DNA of 64,000 nucleotides from the NCBI RefSeq assembly GCF_902506555.1, contig NZ_LR732707.1:2937290-3001289 (forward strand), written 5' to 3'. Each line of letters opens with the position of its first letter. Position 1 is the first letter of the stretch. The notes beneath the pieces are model-generated. The model worked only from the letters and a program-made list of their open reading frames with translations, ran no database searches and had not been told where the DNA came from. This DNA is from Sphingorhabdus sp. 109 (GTDB lineage Bacteria; Pseudomonadota; Alphaproteobacteria; Sphingomonadales; Sphingomonadaceae). The translations under genes were made by a program, and so were the position numbers. Below, one piece after another: positions 21,157-30,469 of the stretch.

Positions 21157-23888
21157 TGCAGCTTGTCATGCATCAAACTTGTTTCAGTTGAAAGACCGGA
21201 TTGCGGCATATCCGATTTTGCCTTGCGGATCTCCGCCAGCGTCTGATCGAGGGGCATGCGTTCGACCGGCGTGCCTTCGGGAAAGGCCGAAAGCAACCGC
21301 GAAGGGAAGGCGGAGGACAGGATCACAAAATGACCATGGTCGTCGGTCCGCCGGATGATCCGGCCAAAGGCCTGAGCCAACCGGGCGCGGATGATCCTGT
21401 CATCATAGGCGCTACCGCCGCCGGCCATTTTGCGCGCGCGGTGGAGAATATCGGGACGCGGCCAGGGGACCGATTCCATCACCACCAGCCGCAGACTTTG
21501 GCCGGGCACGTCAACGCCGTCGCGCAGGGCATCGGTGCCGAGCAGGCTGGCCTTCGGATCATCGCGGAAAATATCGACCAGGGTGCCGGTGTCGATCGGA
21601 TCGACATGCTGGGCGTAGACGGGCAGGCCGCTCTGGGCCATGCGGTCGGCGATCCGGGCGTAGACGGTGCGCAGGCGCCTGATCGCGGTGAACAGGCCGA
21701 GCGTTCCGCCGCCCGATGCCTCGATCAGCTGCGCATAGGCGCCTGCTAGCCCGGCCATATCGCCGCGTTTCACATCCGTGACGATGATGACCTTGGCCTG
21801 GTTGGGATAGTCGAACGGACTGGCGACCTCGAATTCCCGCGGCGCGTGATCGAGATGGACTGCGCCGCTGCGGGCTCTGGCGGTCTCCCAGCCACCGCCG
21901 CCCTTCAGCGTGGCCGACGTGATCATGACGCCGTGGGCGGGCTTGGTGACGACCTCGGTGACCGGGATGGTCGGATCGAGCCAGTGACGGCATATCCCGA
22001 TATCATATTCGCGGCCCTCGAACCGGTCGATCATCAGCCAGTCGACAAAGTCGGGGTCGGCCGGCCCGCCGATGCGCGACAATAAGGAGAGCCAGCTCGT
22101 CAACGTGTCGCGGCGCCAGCCGAGGCTCGACAGCGCACCTTCCATCCGGGCGCGGGCCTGCGCGTCCATCCAGTCGGGGCCCTCCTCGATCAGATGTTCG
22201 ATCCGCTGGCCCAGCCGGACAAGAGGCTTGAGCAGCGCGTCCATCGCAGTCGCGGCATTGGCGACGGCGTCGATCATCGGGCCCTTGATGTCGGTCAGCT
22301 CGGTTTCCAGACTATAGCCGGCGTCGGCGCTCTGGCTTTCGTCGCGGGCAAAGACCATGGCGCGCACTTCCTGCAGCAAGGTTTCGACCGGCCCATAGGG
22401 CTCGCCCTCGGCCACCCGTTGCAGCCAGCCGTCACCGGGCAACGCTTCGGCGGCCTGGCGCGCGCTTTCAATCGCGCGCCCGCCTTCCTCGTCATAGGAA
22501 GCGAGATCGGCGAGCCGCGCGGCAAGTCCGCGCCGGCGACCGCGGTTTTTGGATTCCGGGCCGATGACCCAGCGGCGGATTTCGATGGTTTCCTGTCCGG
22601 ACAGGCGCGCGGCAAACATCGAATCGGCGGCGTCGAACAGATGATGGCCTTCGTCGAAGATCAGCCTTGTCGGCCGGTTCTGCTGTTCGCGTCCCCGCGC
22701 CGCATTGACCATGACCAGCGCGTGATTGGCGATGACAATGTCGGCCTGCTGGCTGGCGCGGGCGGCTTTCTCGATGAAACATTTGCGATAATGCGGGCAG
22801 CCGGCATAGACGCATTCGCCGCGCCGGTCGGTTAGCGCGGTGGCGCCGTTGCGGCGGAATAATGTCGTCAGCCAACCGGGCAGATCGCCGCCGACCATGT
22901 CGCCATCTTTACTATAGGCGGCCCAGCGCGCGACCAAATGGGCAAGGATCGCGGCCCGCCCGGCAAAGCCGCCTTGCAGCGCATCCTCCAGATTGAGCAG
23001 GCAGAGATAATTTTCCCTTCCCTTGCGCACCACGACCTTCCGCCGAAAAGTCTCCTCGTCCGGATAGATGCGCCTGGTTTCCCGGTCGAGCTGGCGTTGC
23101 AGCGCCTTGGTGAAGGTGGAAATCCATACCGCGCCCCCGGCCTGGCGGGACCAGAGCGAAGCGGGCGCAAGATAGCCGAGCGTCTTGCCGATCCCGGTGC
23201 CCGCTTCGGCGAGCAGCATATTGGGCGCGCCCCTGATCTTGCGCGGATTGAATATCTCGCTGACCGCGGCGGCGTAGCTTTTCTGGCCTTCCCGCTCTTC
23301 CGATCCTTCACCGGTCAGAGCGTCGAGCGTGGCCAGCGTTTCCTGCTTGTCGACGGTGATCGAACGGGGCGCGGGGCGCGGGGCCTCTTCTTCCCATTCG
23401 TCGAGTTTCGAAAATAGCCAGCGTTCGGTCCCCACCGGTTTGGTCAGCCTTTTGCCGACCTCCTGCGCCCAGGGCCAGCGCAGCCGGTAGAGTGCCTGCG
23501 CGCTGCTCCACGCGCCTTCCCGCTCTTTCCAGAAAGGCGCTTCCAGCCCGTCCAGCAGCAGGCTCGCCGCTTGCCGATAGAAAGCCGCGATATCGGCCTC
23601 CTGATCCGGCGGCGCCAGACCCAGCGTCTTGGCCAAGCCAGAGGGAGTCGGAACTACAAATTGCGCCGGGTGGATGAAAGCGTAAAGCTCGAGCAGGTCC
23701 AGCCCCGAGAGATCGGGATAGCCCAGCCGCTGCCCCAGAAGCGGCGCATTGAGCAGAATATGCGGTGTTTCCGCCACCCGGCCAATAGCCTCGCCCTTGC
23801 CGATCGCACGGGTTTCGCCCTTGCTCGAGCAAATCCAGATGCCGCTATGGCTGGCATGCAGCGCGGGGTAGGGGAGTGATGCGACCAT
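21153..23888 (-). CDS. DinG/Rad3-type ATP-dependent DNA helicase
   Basis: 911 residues. Walker A AGTGIGKT is at about 229-236. Cysteines 296, 359, 364 and 370 (last three in ECVYAGCPHYRKCF) fit the iron-sulfur cluster of the XPD/DinG group. DEGH at 412-415 is motif II. C-terminal motifs ALRDGVDVPGQSLRLVV and QAFGRIIRRTDDHG are present. The roughly 170-residue N-terminal extension is of uncertain fold. Such enzymes unwind 5'-3' DNA and R-loop structures during repair. It ends in a 4-base overlap with the histidine phosphatase and follows nnrU directly. Confidence 0.94.
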   Translation of the reverse strand: MVASLPYPALHASHSGIWICSSKGETRAIGKGEAIGRVAETPHILLNAPLLGQRLGYPDLSGLDLLELYAFIHPAQFVVPTPSGLAKTLGLAPPDQEADIAAFYRQAASLLLDGLEAPFWKEREGAWSSAQALYRLRWPWAQEVGKRLTKPVGTERWLFSKLDEWEEEAPRPAPRSITVDKQETLATLDALTGEGSEEREGQKSYAAAVSEIFNPRKIRGAPNMLLAEAGTGIGKTLGYLAPASLWSRQAGGAVWISTFTKALQRQLDRETRRIYPDEETFRRKVVVRKGRENYLCLLNLEDALQGGFAGRAAILAHLVARWAAYSKDGDMVGGDLPGWLTTLFRRNGATALTDRRGECVYAGCPHYRKCFIEKAARASQQADIVIANHALVMVNAARGREQQNRPTRLIFDEGHHLFDAADSMFAARLSGQETIEIRRWVIGPESKNRGRRRGLAARLADLASYDEEGGRAIESARQAAEALPGDGWLQRVAEGEPYGPVETLLQEVRAMVFARDESQSADAGYSLETELTDIKGPMIDAVANAATAMDALLKPLVRLGQRIEHLIEEGPDWMDAQARARMEGALSSLGWRRDTLTSWLSLLSRIGGPADPDFVDWLMIDRFEGREYDIGICRHWLDPTIPVTEVVTKPAHGVMITSATLKGGGGWETARARSGAVHLDHAPREFEVASPFDYPNQAKVIIVTDVKRGDMAGLAGAYAQLIEASGGGTLGLFTAIRRLRTVYARIADRMAQSGLPVYAQHVDPIDTGTLVDIFRDDPKASLLGTDALRDGVDVPGQSLRLVVMESVPWPRPDILHRARKMAGGGSAYDDRIIRARLAQAFGRIIRRTDDHGHFVILSSAFPSRLLSAFPEGTPVERMPLDQTLAEIRKAKSDMPQSGLSTETSLMHDKLQ

Positions 23889-24464
23889 TTAGCCGCCGAC
23901 GACCGGTACGCCAGCGATCCACGGATGGACCAACATCAGAATGGCATAGAGTATTGTCACAATCACCAGACTCAGCAATTCGCGGCCTGCTGTAGCGATC
24001 TTGGCCGGCTTTACCCATGCGCCTTCGTTGCGGGAAATGGTGATGATCGAGACCAGCGCCCATAGGCCGAGCCCGCCGAACAGCATCAGCGACTTGTTGT
24101 CGCCATTGGCCAGCAGATGGCCGACCGCCCAGATCAGAACACCGGTCAGCATCGGATGGCGGATCCATTGTCTGATCCGGGACGAACCCTGCGCAGCGCC
24201 CAGCAGCAGGATCGCGACAAACATCAGCGTCATATTGGCATGACGGCCCCACGCCGGTGGATCATAGACGAATTCGGCCGGAGTTGAGCGCCAGCCAAAG
24301 ATTATCAGGGCGAGCGAAACCAGCAACAACAGGGCCACCAGACCCTTGTGCGGGCCTTCACCGATAGCGTCCTGAATCGAGGCGCGCAGGCCCGGCGTCA
24401 CCGACTTCATCAAATGGACCAGGCTCCACAGCAGAACCCCCGTAATCAGCATTGCCATGTTCAA
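23889..24464 (-). CDS. NnrU-family integral membrane protein
   Basis: 191 residues with five to six predicted membrane segments and the NnrU pattern (LMKSVTPGLRASIQ, RHPMLTGVLIWAVGHLLANGD). NnrU was first described near nitrite and nitric oxide reductase genes and is related to methyltransferase-like membrane proteins; its biochemical role is not settled. No denitrification genes are nearby here. The stop directly abuts the helicase start. Confidence 0.93.
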   Translation of the reverse strand: MNMAMLITGVLLWSLVHLMKSVTPGLRASIQDAIGEGPHKGLVALLLLVSLALIIFGWRSTPAEFVYDPPAWGRHANMTLMFVAILLLGAAQGSSRIRQWIRHPMLTGVLIWAVGHLLANGDNKSLMLFGGLGLWALVSIITISRNEGAWVKPAKIATAGRELLSLVIVTILYAILMLVHPWIAGVPVVGG

Positions 24465-24544
24465 TCTCCCGCTTTTGTTGCGTTCTACCTTGCCATATAG
24501 GCTAAGGCTACTATTTGCGCAGCATTGACTGAAAAGGACAAATT

Positions 24545-26131
24545 GTGACCGATTATCGCGAAGCAGCTGAAAATTCCAAAGCGTGGCCGTTCGAGGAAGC
24601 CCGCAAGCTGCTCAAACGCTATCGTGGAGAGCGTGGCGCACCGGCACCCAAACCGGGTGGCGAGCCGATGCTGTTCGAGACCGGCTATGGTCCCTCGGGG
24701 CTGCCGCATATCGGCACGTTCAACGAAGTGCTGCGGACCACGATGGTCCGCCATGCCTATGAAACGCTGACTGGCAATCCGACGCGGCTGATCGCGTTCA
24801 GCGATGACATGGACGGTTTTCGCAAGGTGCCGACCAACGTCCCCAATCAGGAGATGCTGGCCGAACATCTGCACAAGCCGCTGACCCAGGTGCCGGACCC
24901 GTTCGGGAAGTTCGAGAGCTTCGCCGCGCATAACAATGCGATGCTGCGCGACTTTCTCGACCAGTTCGGTTTTGACTATGAATTCATGTCCTCGACCGAG
25001 CAATATCGCAGCGGCGCCTTTGACGAGACGCTGAAGCTGGTCCTCGCCCGCAACCAGCAGATACTCGATATCATGCTGCCGACCCTCGGCAAGGAGCGGC
25101 AGGCGACCTACTCGCCGATCCTGCCGATCAGCCCCAAGACCGGCCATGTCCTGCAGGTGCCTGTCGAGATCGTCGACGCCGAAGCCGGGATTGTCCGGTT
25201 CGAGGATGACGGCGAGATGATCGAGCATAATGCTTTGACTGGCGGCGCCAAGCTGCAGTGGAAGGTCGACTGGGCGATGCGCTGGACCGCGCTTGGCGTC
25301 GACTATGAAATGTACGGCAAGGACCTGACCGACAGCGGCGTGCAGTCGGGCAAGATTGCCAAGGTATTGGGCGCGCGTAAGCCCGAGGGTCTGATCTACG
25401 AGATGTTCCTCGACGAAAAGGGCGAGAAAATCTCCAAGTCCAAGGGCAATGGTCTCAGTCTCGAGGAATGGCTGCGCTATGGTTCCGAGAACAGCCTCGC
25501 TTTCTATATCTTCCGCGAGCCCAAGTCGGCGAAGCAATTGCACATGGGCGTGATCCCCAAGGCGGTGGACGAATATTTCCAGTTCCGCGCCAATTGGCAC
25601 GACCAGGCGCCAGACAAGCGGCTCGGCAATCCGGTGCACCATGTTCACAATGGGGACGTGCCAACCGATACGATCCCGGTCACCTTCGGTCTGCTGCTTA
25701 ACCTCGTCGGCGTGATGGGCGATGCGGATCGCGAGCAGATCTGGGCCTATCTGCGCCAATACGCGCCGGACGCGACGCCAGAGCGCTATCCCGATCTCGA
25801 CGAACTGATCGGCAATGCGATGGCCTATCACAAGGACTTCATCGCTCCGACGCTGCACCGGCGCAAGCCGGAAGGCGTCGAAGTGCCGGCGCTGCAGCGG
25901 CTCGGCAGTGAGCTAGCGGAACTGCCAGAGGATGCGCCGGCCGAGGACATCCAGAATATCGTCTATGCCATTGGCAAGGAAGGCGGCTTCGACAATCTGC
26001 GCGACTGGTTCAAGGCGCTGTACGAGACTCTGCTCGGCTCTTCGCAGGGCCCGCGCATGGGTAGCTTCATTGCGCTCTATGGCCTGTCCAATAGCCGCAA
26101 GCTGATTGCCGAAGCACTGGCGTCGTCATGA
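24545..26131 (+). CDS. lysK: Lysine--tRNA ligase, class I
   Basis: 528 residues, the class I (archaeal-type) enzyme that charges tRNA-Lys, which replaces class II LysRS in many alphaproteobacteria. The HIGH-equivalent SGLPHIGTF is at about 51-59 and KISKS at about 294-298. The catalytic Rossmann core and C-terminal helical anticodon-binding region are complete. Its stop overlaps the start of the asparaginase-domain gene (ATGA). It is divergent from nnrU, so 24465-24544 holds both promoters. Confidence 0.97.
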   Translation: MTDYREAAENSKAWPFEEARKLLKRYRGERGAPAPKPGGEPMLFETGYGPSGLPHIGTFNEVLRTTMVRHAYETLTGNPTRLIAFSDDMDGFRKVPTNVPNQEMLAEHLHKPLTQVPDPFGKFESFAAHNNAMLRDFLDQFGFDYEFMSSTEQYRSGAFDETLKLVLARNQQILDIMLPTLGKERQATYSPILPISPKTGHVLQVPVEIVDAEAGIVRFEDDGEMIEHNALTGGAKLQWKVDWAMRWTALGVDYEMYGKDLTDSGVQSGKIAKVLGARKPEGLIYEMFLDEKGEKISKSKGNGLSLEEWLRYGSENSLAFYIFREPKSAKQLHMGVIPKAVDEYFQFRANWHDQAPDKRLGNPVHHVHNGDVPTDTIPVTFGLLLNLVGVMGDADREQIWAYLRQYAPDATPERYPDLDELIGNAMAYHKDFIAPTLHRRKPEGVEVPALQRLGSELAELPEDAPAEDIQNIVYAIGKEGGFDNLRDWFKALYETLLGSSQGPRMGSFIALYGLSNSRKLIAEALASS

Positions 26132-26607
26132 TCGATATTTTCACCACCGGCGGGACGATCGACAAGGTCTATTTCGACGCCTTGTCGGAATATCAGATCG
26201 GTGCGACGGCGCTGCCCGACATGTTGCAGGAGAATAACGTCTTTGTCGCCCACCGGGTAACGCAGCTGATGCGCAAGGACAGTCTCGAACTGACCGATGC
26301 GGACCGGGCGGCGATCCATGACGCGGTGGTGGCCAGCGATGCCGACAAGATACTGGTGACCCATGGCACCGACACGATGGTCGACACGGCGCGGGTGCTT
26401 TCCGGCATCAGCGGCAAGACGATCGTGCTGACCGGTTCGATGCAGCCGGCGTCGCTGCGCATCAGCGATGCCCAGTTCAACGTCGGCTTTGCCCTCGCCG
26501 CGACCCAGACCCTGCCGCACGGCGTCTATATCGCGATGAACGGCGAGGTCTTTGACCCGGCGAAGACGCACAAGGACCGCTCGGCGCACCGGTTTGTCCG
26601 GGACTAG
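26128..26607 (+). CDS. Single-domain asparaginase-like protein
   Basis: 159 residues. It has both catalytic threonine segments of L-asparaginases: TTGGTIDK at about 6-13 and THGTDTMVDTA at about 80-90, followed by VLTGSMQPASLR. Classical asparaginases are about 330 residues with a second domain; only the N-terminal catalytic domain exists here, with no stop or frameshift remnant, so it is a short family rather than a truncation. It is translationally coupled to lysK. Its actual amidohydrolase activity is uncertain. Confidence 0.9.
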   Translation: MIDIFTTGGTIDKVYFDALSEYQIGATALPDMLQENNVFVAHRVTQLMRKDSLELTDADRAAIHDAVVASDADKILVTHGTDTMVDTARVLSGISGKTIVLTGSMQPASLRISDAQFNVGFALAATQTLPHGVYIAMNGEVFDPAKTHKDRSAHRFVRD

Positions 26608-26648
26608 GATCATGTCCGGCACATAGGGACGGCAACGGGGAGTTTGGG

Positions 26649-27188
26649 ATGGCAAAGCGCACGGTCGAGCAACTCAGCGAGCAGCTGCTCAACAAGCCGC
26701 TGGCGGCGCTGTCTCCCGAAGAGCGGGGCGTTCTCGAAGCGATCGTATCGCGGGAGATCGTTGCGGATGATGCCGGAATATTGGCCGACGAGCAGACCAG
26801 TTTCGGTGAACGTCTGTCCGACAAGGTGGCGGCGGTTGGCGGTTCCTGGGGCTTCATCATCACCTTCGCGCTGGTCCTGTTCGGATGGATGCTGCTGAAC
26901 TCGGAAATATTGACCCGGTTCGATGCCGCCTTCGACCCCTATCCCTTCATCTTCCTCAACCTCATGCTCTCGACGCTGGCCGCCGTTCAGGCCCCGATCA
27001 TCATGATGAGCCAGAACCGCGCCTCCAACAAGGACCGGATCGCCGCCGCGCACGACTATGAAGTCAATCTGCGGGCCGAGCTCGACATCATCCGCCTGCA
27101 CGAGAAAATCGATCTGCTGATGCTCGAGAAGATCGCGAAGCTCGAGGCTGATCTTGGCGAGATCAAGACGGCGGTGCAGTCGGCCTAG
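26649..27188 (+). CDS. DUF1003 membrane protein
   Basis: 179 residues with two central transmembrane segments (about 74-92 and 108-125) separated by FDPYPFIFLNL, the core of DUF1003, followed by QAPIIMMSQNRASNKDR and a C-terminal amphipathic helix. The function is unknown. The stop codon shares bases with the stop of the convergent desaturase gene (CTAG), leaving no room for a conventional terminator. Confidence 0.92.
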   Translation: MAKRTVEQLSEQLLNKPLAALSPEERGVLEAIVSREIVADDAGILADEQTSFGERLSDKVAAVGGSWGFIITFALVLFGWMLLNSEILTRFDAAFDPYPFIFLNLMLSTLAAVQAPIIMMSQNRASNKDRIAAAHDYEVNLRAELDIIRLHEKIDLLMLEKIAKLEADLGEIKTAVQSA

Positions 27189-28246
27189 GCAGCAACCGGC
27201 CGTGTCACTGTCCGCAAGACCTCGGCATAGCTGTTCGCGATCGTCATCCGTGGGCCATAGCCCTTGGCGATCAGCAGTTCGTGCGCCCTGGGCAGATTAT
27301 AGCAGGGCACACCCATGAACAGATGATGCTCGCTGTGATAATTGACCCAATAGGGCGCCAGCGTCATCCGCATCAGCATATTGGCCTTTGTCGTGCGCGC
27401 ATGGCTGAACGGGTCATCGCCGCCGGTGGTGGTGCAGGCATGTTCGGCGATATTGCGGATCCGCAGGATCAGCTGGAACGTGGTCGCCAGCGCGGCCAGC
27501 CAGATCAGGAAGGGAATGATGCCTAGCGTCGCCAGACTGACCAGCAGCACCGCCAGCTGGATCAGCAGGAAGCGGCCGACCGTCCGCGTGGTCCGCTTTG
27601 CACCGTCAATATCGACTACCGGCGCGGCGACACCGGCGGCACCGTTGCGGTTGAGCGGCGTACCGGCAGATGTATCGCGCTTGGCCGGAGGAGTGGTATC
27701 GCTCGCACCCGACAGCATCGTCTTGAGGCCCTTCCACGCCACCGCGAACTGATTGCTGCGCTGCTTGAAGAAGGTCTGCCCGGTGAGGTCGCGGATGACC
27801 TTGCGTTTCATGCTGGCGGGCGTCGTCGGGAAAGCCGCGGACAGGCCAAGGTCCGGATCTTCGCTCTGCTGGGTGAAGCGGTGATGGGTCAGATGATAGG
27901 CGCGATAGCTGTGCAGGTCGCTGCCGGTCGCCGAACCGGTGATCCACTGGCCGAGAAAATTGTTGATCTTGCGTTTCGGATGGAGCAGCCCGTGCGCGCC
28001 TTCGTGCATCAGGATCGACAGGCCGAGCTGTCGCCCGCCGATCAGTACCAGCGCTAGCGGCGTCGCGATCAGGCCGGCCAGCCAGTGCCATTGCCAGAGC
28101 AAGGCCGTTCCACCCGCGACCAATGCCACCATCAGCCAGGCGTGAATCGACAGCCAGAGACCGTGCCAGCGTGACACGCGGGTCAGTGCTTTCCACTCTT
28201 CGGACGTGAAAATCTCGTTGGGTCTGGCGGCTTTTACAGCGGGCAT
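27185..28246 (-). CDS. Fatty acid desaturase-family protein
   Basis: 353 residues with three histidine boxes that bind the di-iron centre: HEGAHGLLH near residue 95, HLTHHRFTQQ near 130 and HSEHHLFMG near 305. Four or more hydrophobic segments place it in the membrane. It could act on fatty acids, sterols or carotenoid-like lipids; the sequence does not decide. A central 27-residue insertion rich in Ala, Pro and Thr (about 180-210) interrupts the usual core. It converges on the DUF1003 gene. Confidence 0.92.
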   Translation of the reverse strand: MPAVKAARPNEIFTSEEWKALTRVSRWHGLWLSIHAWLMVALVAGGTALLWQWHWLAGLIATPLALVLIGGRQLGLSILMHEGAHGLLHPKRKINNFLGQWITGSATGSDLHSYRAYHLTHHRFTQQSEDPDLGLSAAFPTTPASMKRKVIRDLTGQTFFKQRSNQFAVAWKGLKTMLSGASDTTPPAKRDTSAGTPLNRNGAAGVAAPVVDIDGAKRTTRTVGRFLLIQLAVLLVSLATLGIIPFLIWLAALATTFQLILRIRNIAEHACTTTGGDDPFSHARTTKANMLMRMTLAPYWVNYHSEHHLFMGVPCYNLPRAHELLIAKGYGPRMTIANSYAEVLRTVTRPVAA

Positions 28247-28383
28247 ATTGCTATCCTTTTCTCATCCCAATATAGCTGTTTTCCGCCGATTTTACAAATT
28301 TCGGCAATGCCGTAGCGTTACGCTGAAGTGGCGGCGATTCGCTTCTTCGAGGCCAATCCTAGGACGGGCCTCCACGCAACCGC

Positions 28384-28415
28384 CCTTCGACCGGTTCAGG
28401 CCGAACGGCAATTCA
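28384..28415. repeat. Short intergenic repeat-like motif
   Basis: CCCTTCGACCGGTTCAGGCC followed by GAACGG resembles the GTTCAGGCTGAGCTTGTCGAAGGG-type dispersed sequence seen in many sphingomonad intergenic regions. A related form may occur at about 50082-50147. Identification is by resemblance only. Confidence 0.35.
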
Positions 28416-28424
28416 GGTGCGCCT

Positions 28425-29582
28425 TCACACCAGTGCCTCGGCCAACCTCTCCATGAAATCCGCGCCGCGTGCAAACTGGTCGACCGCCAGATATTCATTC
28501 GGCTGGTGTGCTTGCTCGATTGATCCTGGGCCACAGATCACGGTGGGAAAACCGGCCTGCTGGAACTGCCCGGCCTCGGCGGCATAAGAGACAACGCCCG
28601 AGGGACTATTGTCGCCGGTCAGGCGGCGGACAAAGGCCTCGGCTTCCGCGGATCCGGCCGGAGTCATCGGCGGCGCGTTGGACAGGCGCGTTATGGTGAC
28701 GCCGGCCTCGGGAAAGGCTCCGCGCATCTCGCTATCGAGCGCCGCAACCTTCGCTTTGAAAGGCGCCAGTACGGCTTCCGGATCAACCTCCGGGGGGCAA
28801 CGCAGATCAAAGACAAAATGGGCCCGGCGCGCGAGAATATTGGCCGCAGTCCCGCCTTCCATCCTGCCGATGGTCAGTGTTGCGTGTGGTGGAATGAAGG
28901 GCGAGGCCGGATCGGCTTCCTCCCACAATTTGCGCGCCAGTTCGGCCAGATCGTGCATTAACTCCACAGCCACCATATTGGCGGACAGGCCAAGATGGGT
29001 GAGGCTCGAATGGGCTTCGTGGCCCAGCACCTCGACCTCGTGCACGGTGATCCCCTTGTGACCGCTGATCACCTTCATCATCGTCGGTTCGCCGATGATT
29101 GCCAGCGCCGGGCTCGGCAGTTTTGCCGCCATCTCTTCGATCATCGCCGGTGCACCGAGGCAGCCGACTTCCTCGTCATAGCTGAAAGCGAGATGAACCG
29201 GCTTCGCGCAGTCTTTGAACAGCGGCACAGCGGCCAGCGCCAGCGCGATAAAACCCTTCATATCGCAAGTCCCGCGCCCGTGCAGTAGCCCGTCCCGTTC
29301 GGTGACGGTCCACGGATCGCTATCCCAGTCCTGTCCGTCGATCGGTACGACATCGCTATGGCCGGAGAGAATGACGCCGCCTTTCCCATCGGGACCGACG
29401 CTGGCGTAAAGATTGGCCTTGCTGGCATCCGCACTAACGACCCGCGCCGATGAAACGCCATGGTGACCAAGATAATCCTCGACCCATCCGATCAGTTCGA
29501 GATTGCTGTTTCGCGACGTGGTGTCGAAGGCAATCAATGTGGCGAGAATTTCGCGAGCGGCGGGGAGCAGAGCGCTGGTCAT
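28425..29582 (-). CDS. argE: M20-family acetylornithine deacetylase-like protein
   Basis: 385 residues with the M20 metallohydrolase pattern: SGHSDVVPIDGQDW near residue 71, GRGTCDMKGFIALAL near 104 and EEVGCLGAPAMIEEM near 137, supplying His, Asp and Glu ligands for two zinc ions. ArgE hydrolyses N-acetylornithine to ornithine in arginine synthesis; related M20 enzymes act on succinyl-diaminopimelate or peptides. Sequence layout favours ArgE, and no arg neighbours confirm it. Confidence 0.88.
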   Translation of the reverse strand: MTSALLPAAREILATLIAFDTTSRNSNLELIGWVEDYLGHHGVSSARVVSADASKANLYASVGPDGKGGVILSGHSDVVPIDGQDWDSDPWTVTERDGLLHGRGTCDMKGFIALALAAVPLFKDCAKPVHLAFSYDEEVGCLGAPAMIEEMAAKLPSPALAIIGEPTMMKVISGHKGITVHEVEVLGHEAHSSLTHLGLSANMVAVELMHDLAELARKLWEEADPASPFIPPHATLTIGRMEGGTAANILARRAHFVFDLRCPPEVDPEAVLAPFKAKVAALDSEMRGAFPEAGVTITRLSNAPPMTPAGSAEAEAFVRRLTGDNSPSGVVSYAAEAGQFQQAGFPTVICGPGSIEQAHQPNEYLAVDQFARGADFMERLAEALV

Positions 29583-29868
29583 GGGGCAATGATCTTTACA
29601 AAGTTTACAGTGTTAAAAGAAAAAATGCTAACTGGCTCGAAAACGGCAAAAAATGGCGGTTTCGGAGACGAAATACTGAATATGACCATGGGGTGCGATT
29701 ATCACAACAAGCGGGATGTAGGACAGCGAATTCTGCATCAAGGCCCTCCTTCCGGGAGCAAGGAGGTATAGCTGTTCCACTGCTTGTGTATACATTGTAG
29801 CGAAGGCCTCTGGGACGGTCGGTCATTCTCCCTGACGGGAAACTGTAGCTAGCCCGGCCAGAAACTAT

Positions 29869-30390
29869 TCAGGAGCCAGGCGCATCGCTTACCCACTGCA
29901 CCATCGGATCATGGAGATCGACGACGGTGCCCAGTTCGTAAATGTTGCGGTAGCCATAGCCGTAGAGATTGATGAAGGTCGGGATGTTCAGCGCCAGCGG
30001 TGCCCGTTTGAGCTTGATCGGCCGGATATTGTTGCTGAAATTATTGTTGCAGTAGATCAGGATTTCCCGGTCGAGATTGGCGCCGATCACGGCGCGCAAC
30101 TTGCTGTCGGTAAAGTCGGAAAAGGGCAGATTGATCGCACCGGCCATATGACCCTCGGCGAAGGCCGCGGCAGAACGGGTGTCGAGAATGAGCGTTTCAG
30201 GCCTGGCTGCCCGCCGGCGGAATTCAGCCAGATCGATCAGCCGTTCCTGCCGTTTTGCGGCGACTTCGTGGCTCAGCGCGAGAAACGCGGGATAGTCGAT
30301 CTGTTGCGTGCTATCGGAAGCGGCCTGCAGCGGCGAGGCTGACAGCATGGTGGCCGCAACACACACCAGCAGCAGTCCGGAATTTCGCAT
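29869..30390 (-). CDS. Exported rhodanese-like protein
   Basis: 173 residues from the ATG at 30390 (MRNSGLLLVCVAATMLSASP), preceded by GGAGAA; a longer frame upstream lacks a signal peptide context. A signal peptide is followed by a rhodanese domain with LILDTRSAAAFAEGHMAGAINLP and the active-site loop YCNNNFSNNIRP. The cysteine is present but the loop is not the compact CxxGxR form, so activity toward thiosulfate is uncertain. Likely periplasmic sulfur or redox handling. Confidence 0.85.
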   Translation of the reverse strand: MRNSGLLLVCVAATMLSASPLQAASDSTQQIDYPAFLALSHEVAAKRQERLIDLAEFRRRAARPETLILDTRSAAAFAEGHMAGAINLPFSDFTDSKLRAVIGANLDREILIYCNNNFSNNIRPIKLKRAPLALNIPTFINLYGYGYRNIYELGTVVDLHDPMVQWVSDAPGS

Positions 30391-30469
30391 CACGCATTCT
30401 CCTCGCAAAGAAGCGGAATATCCTTCCCTTATTTTGAACTGACCCTGAACCCGGCTGGATCCGATCGAT

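Noticed and set aside
24485-25858. 457-codon minus-strand open frame
   Set aside because: Opposite lysK, whose catalytic motifs are intact.
29583-29868. Small genes in the gap between argE and rhodanese
   Set aside because: Open frames of 70-116 codons on both strands lack starts with ribosome sites and recognisable similarity.
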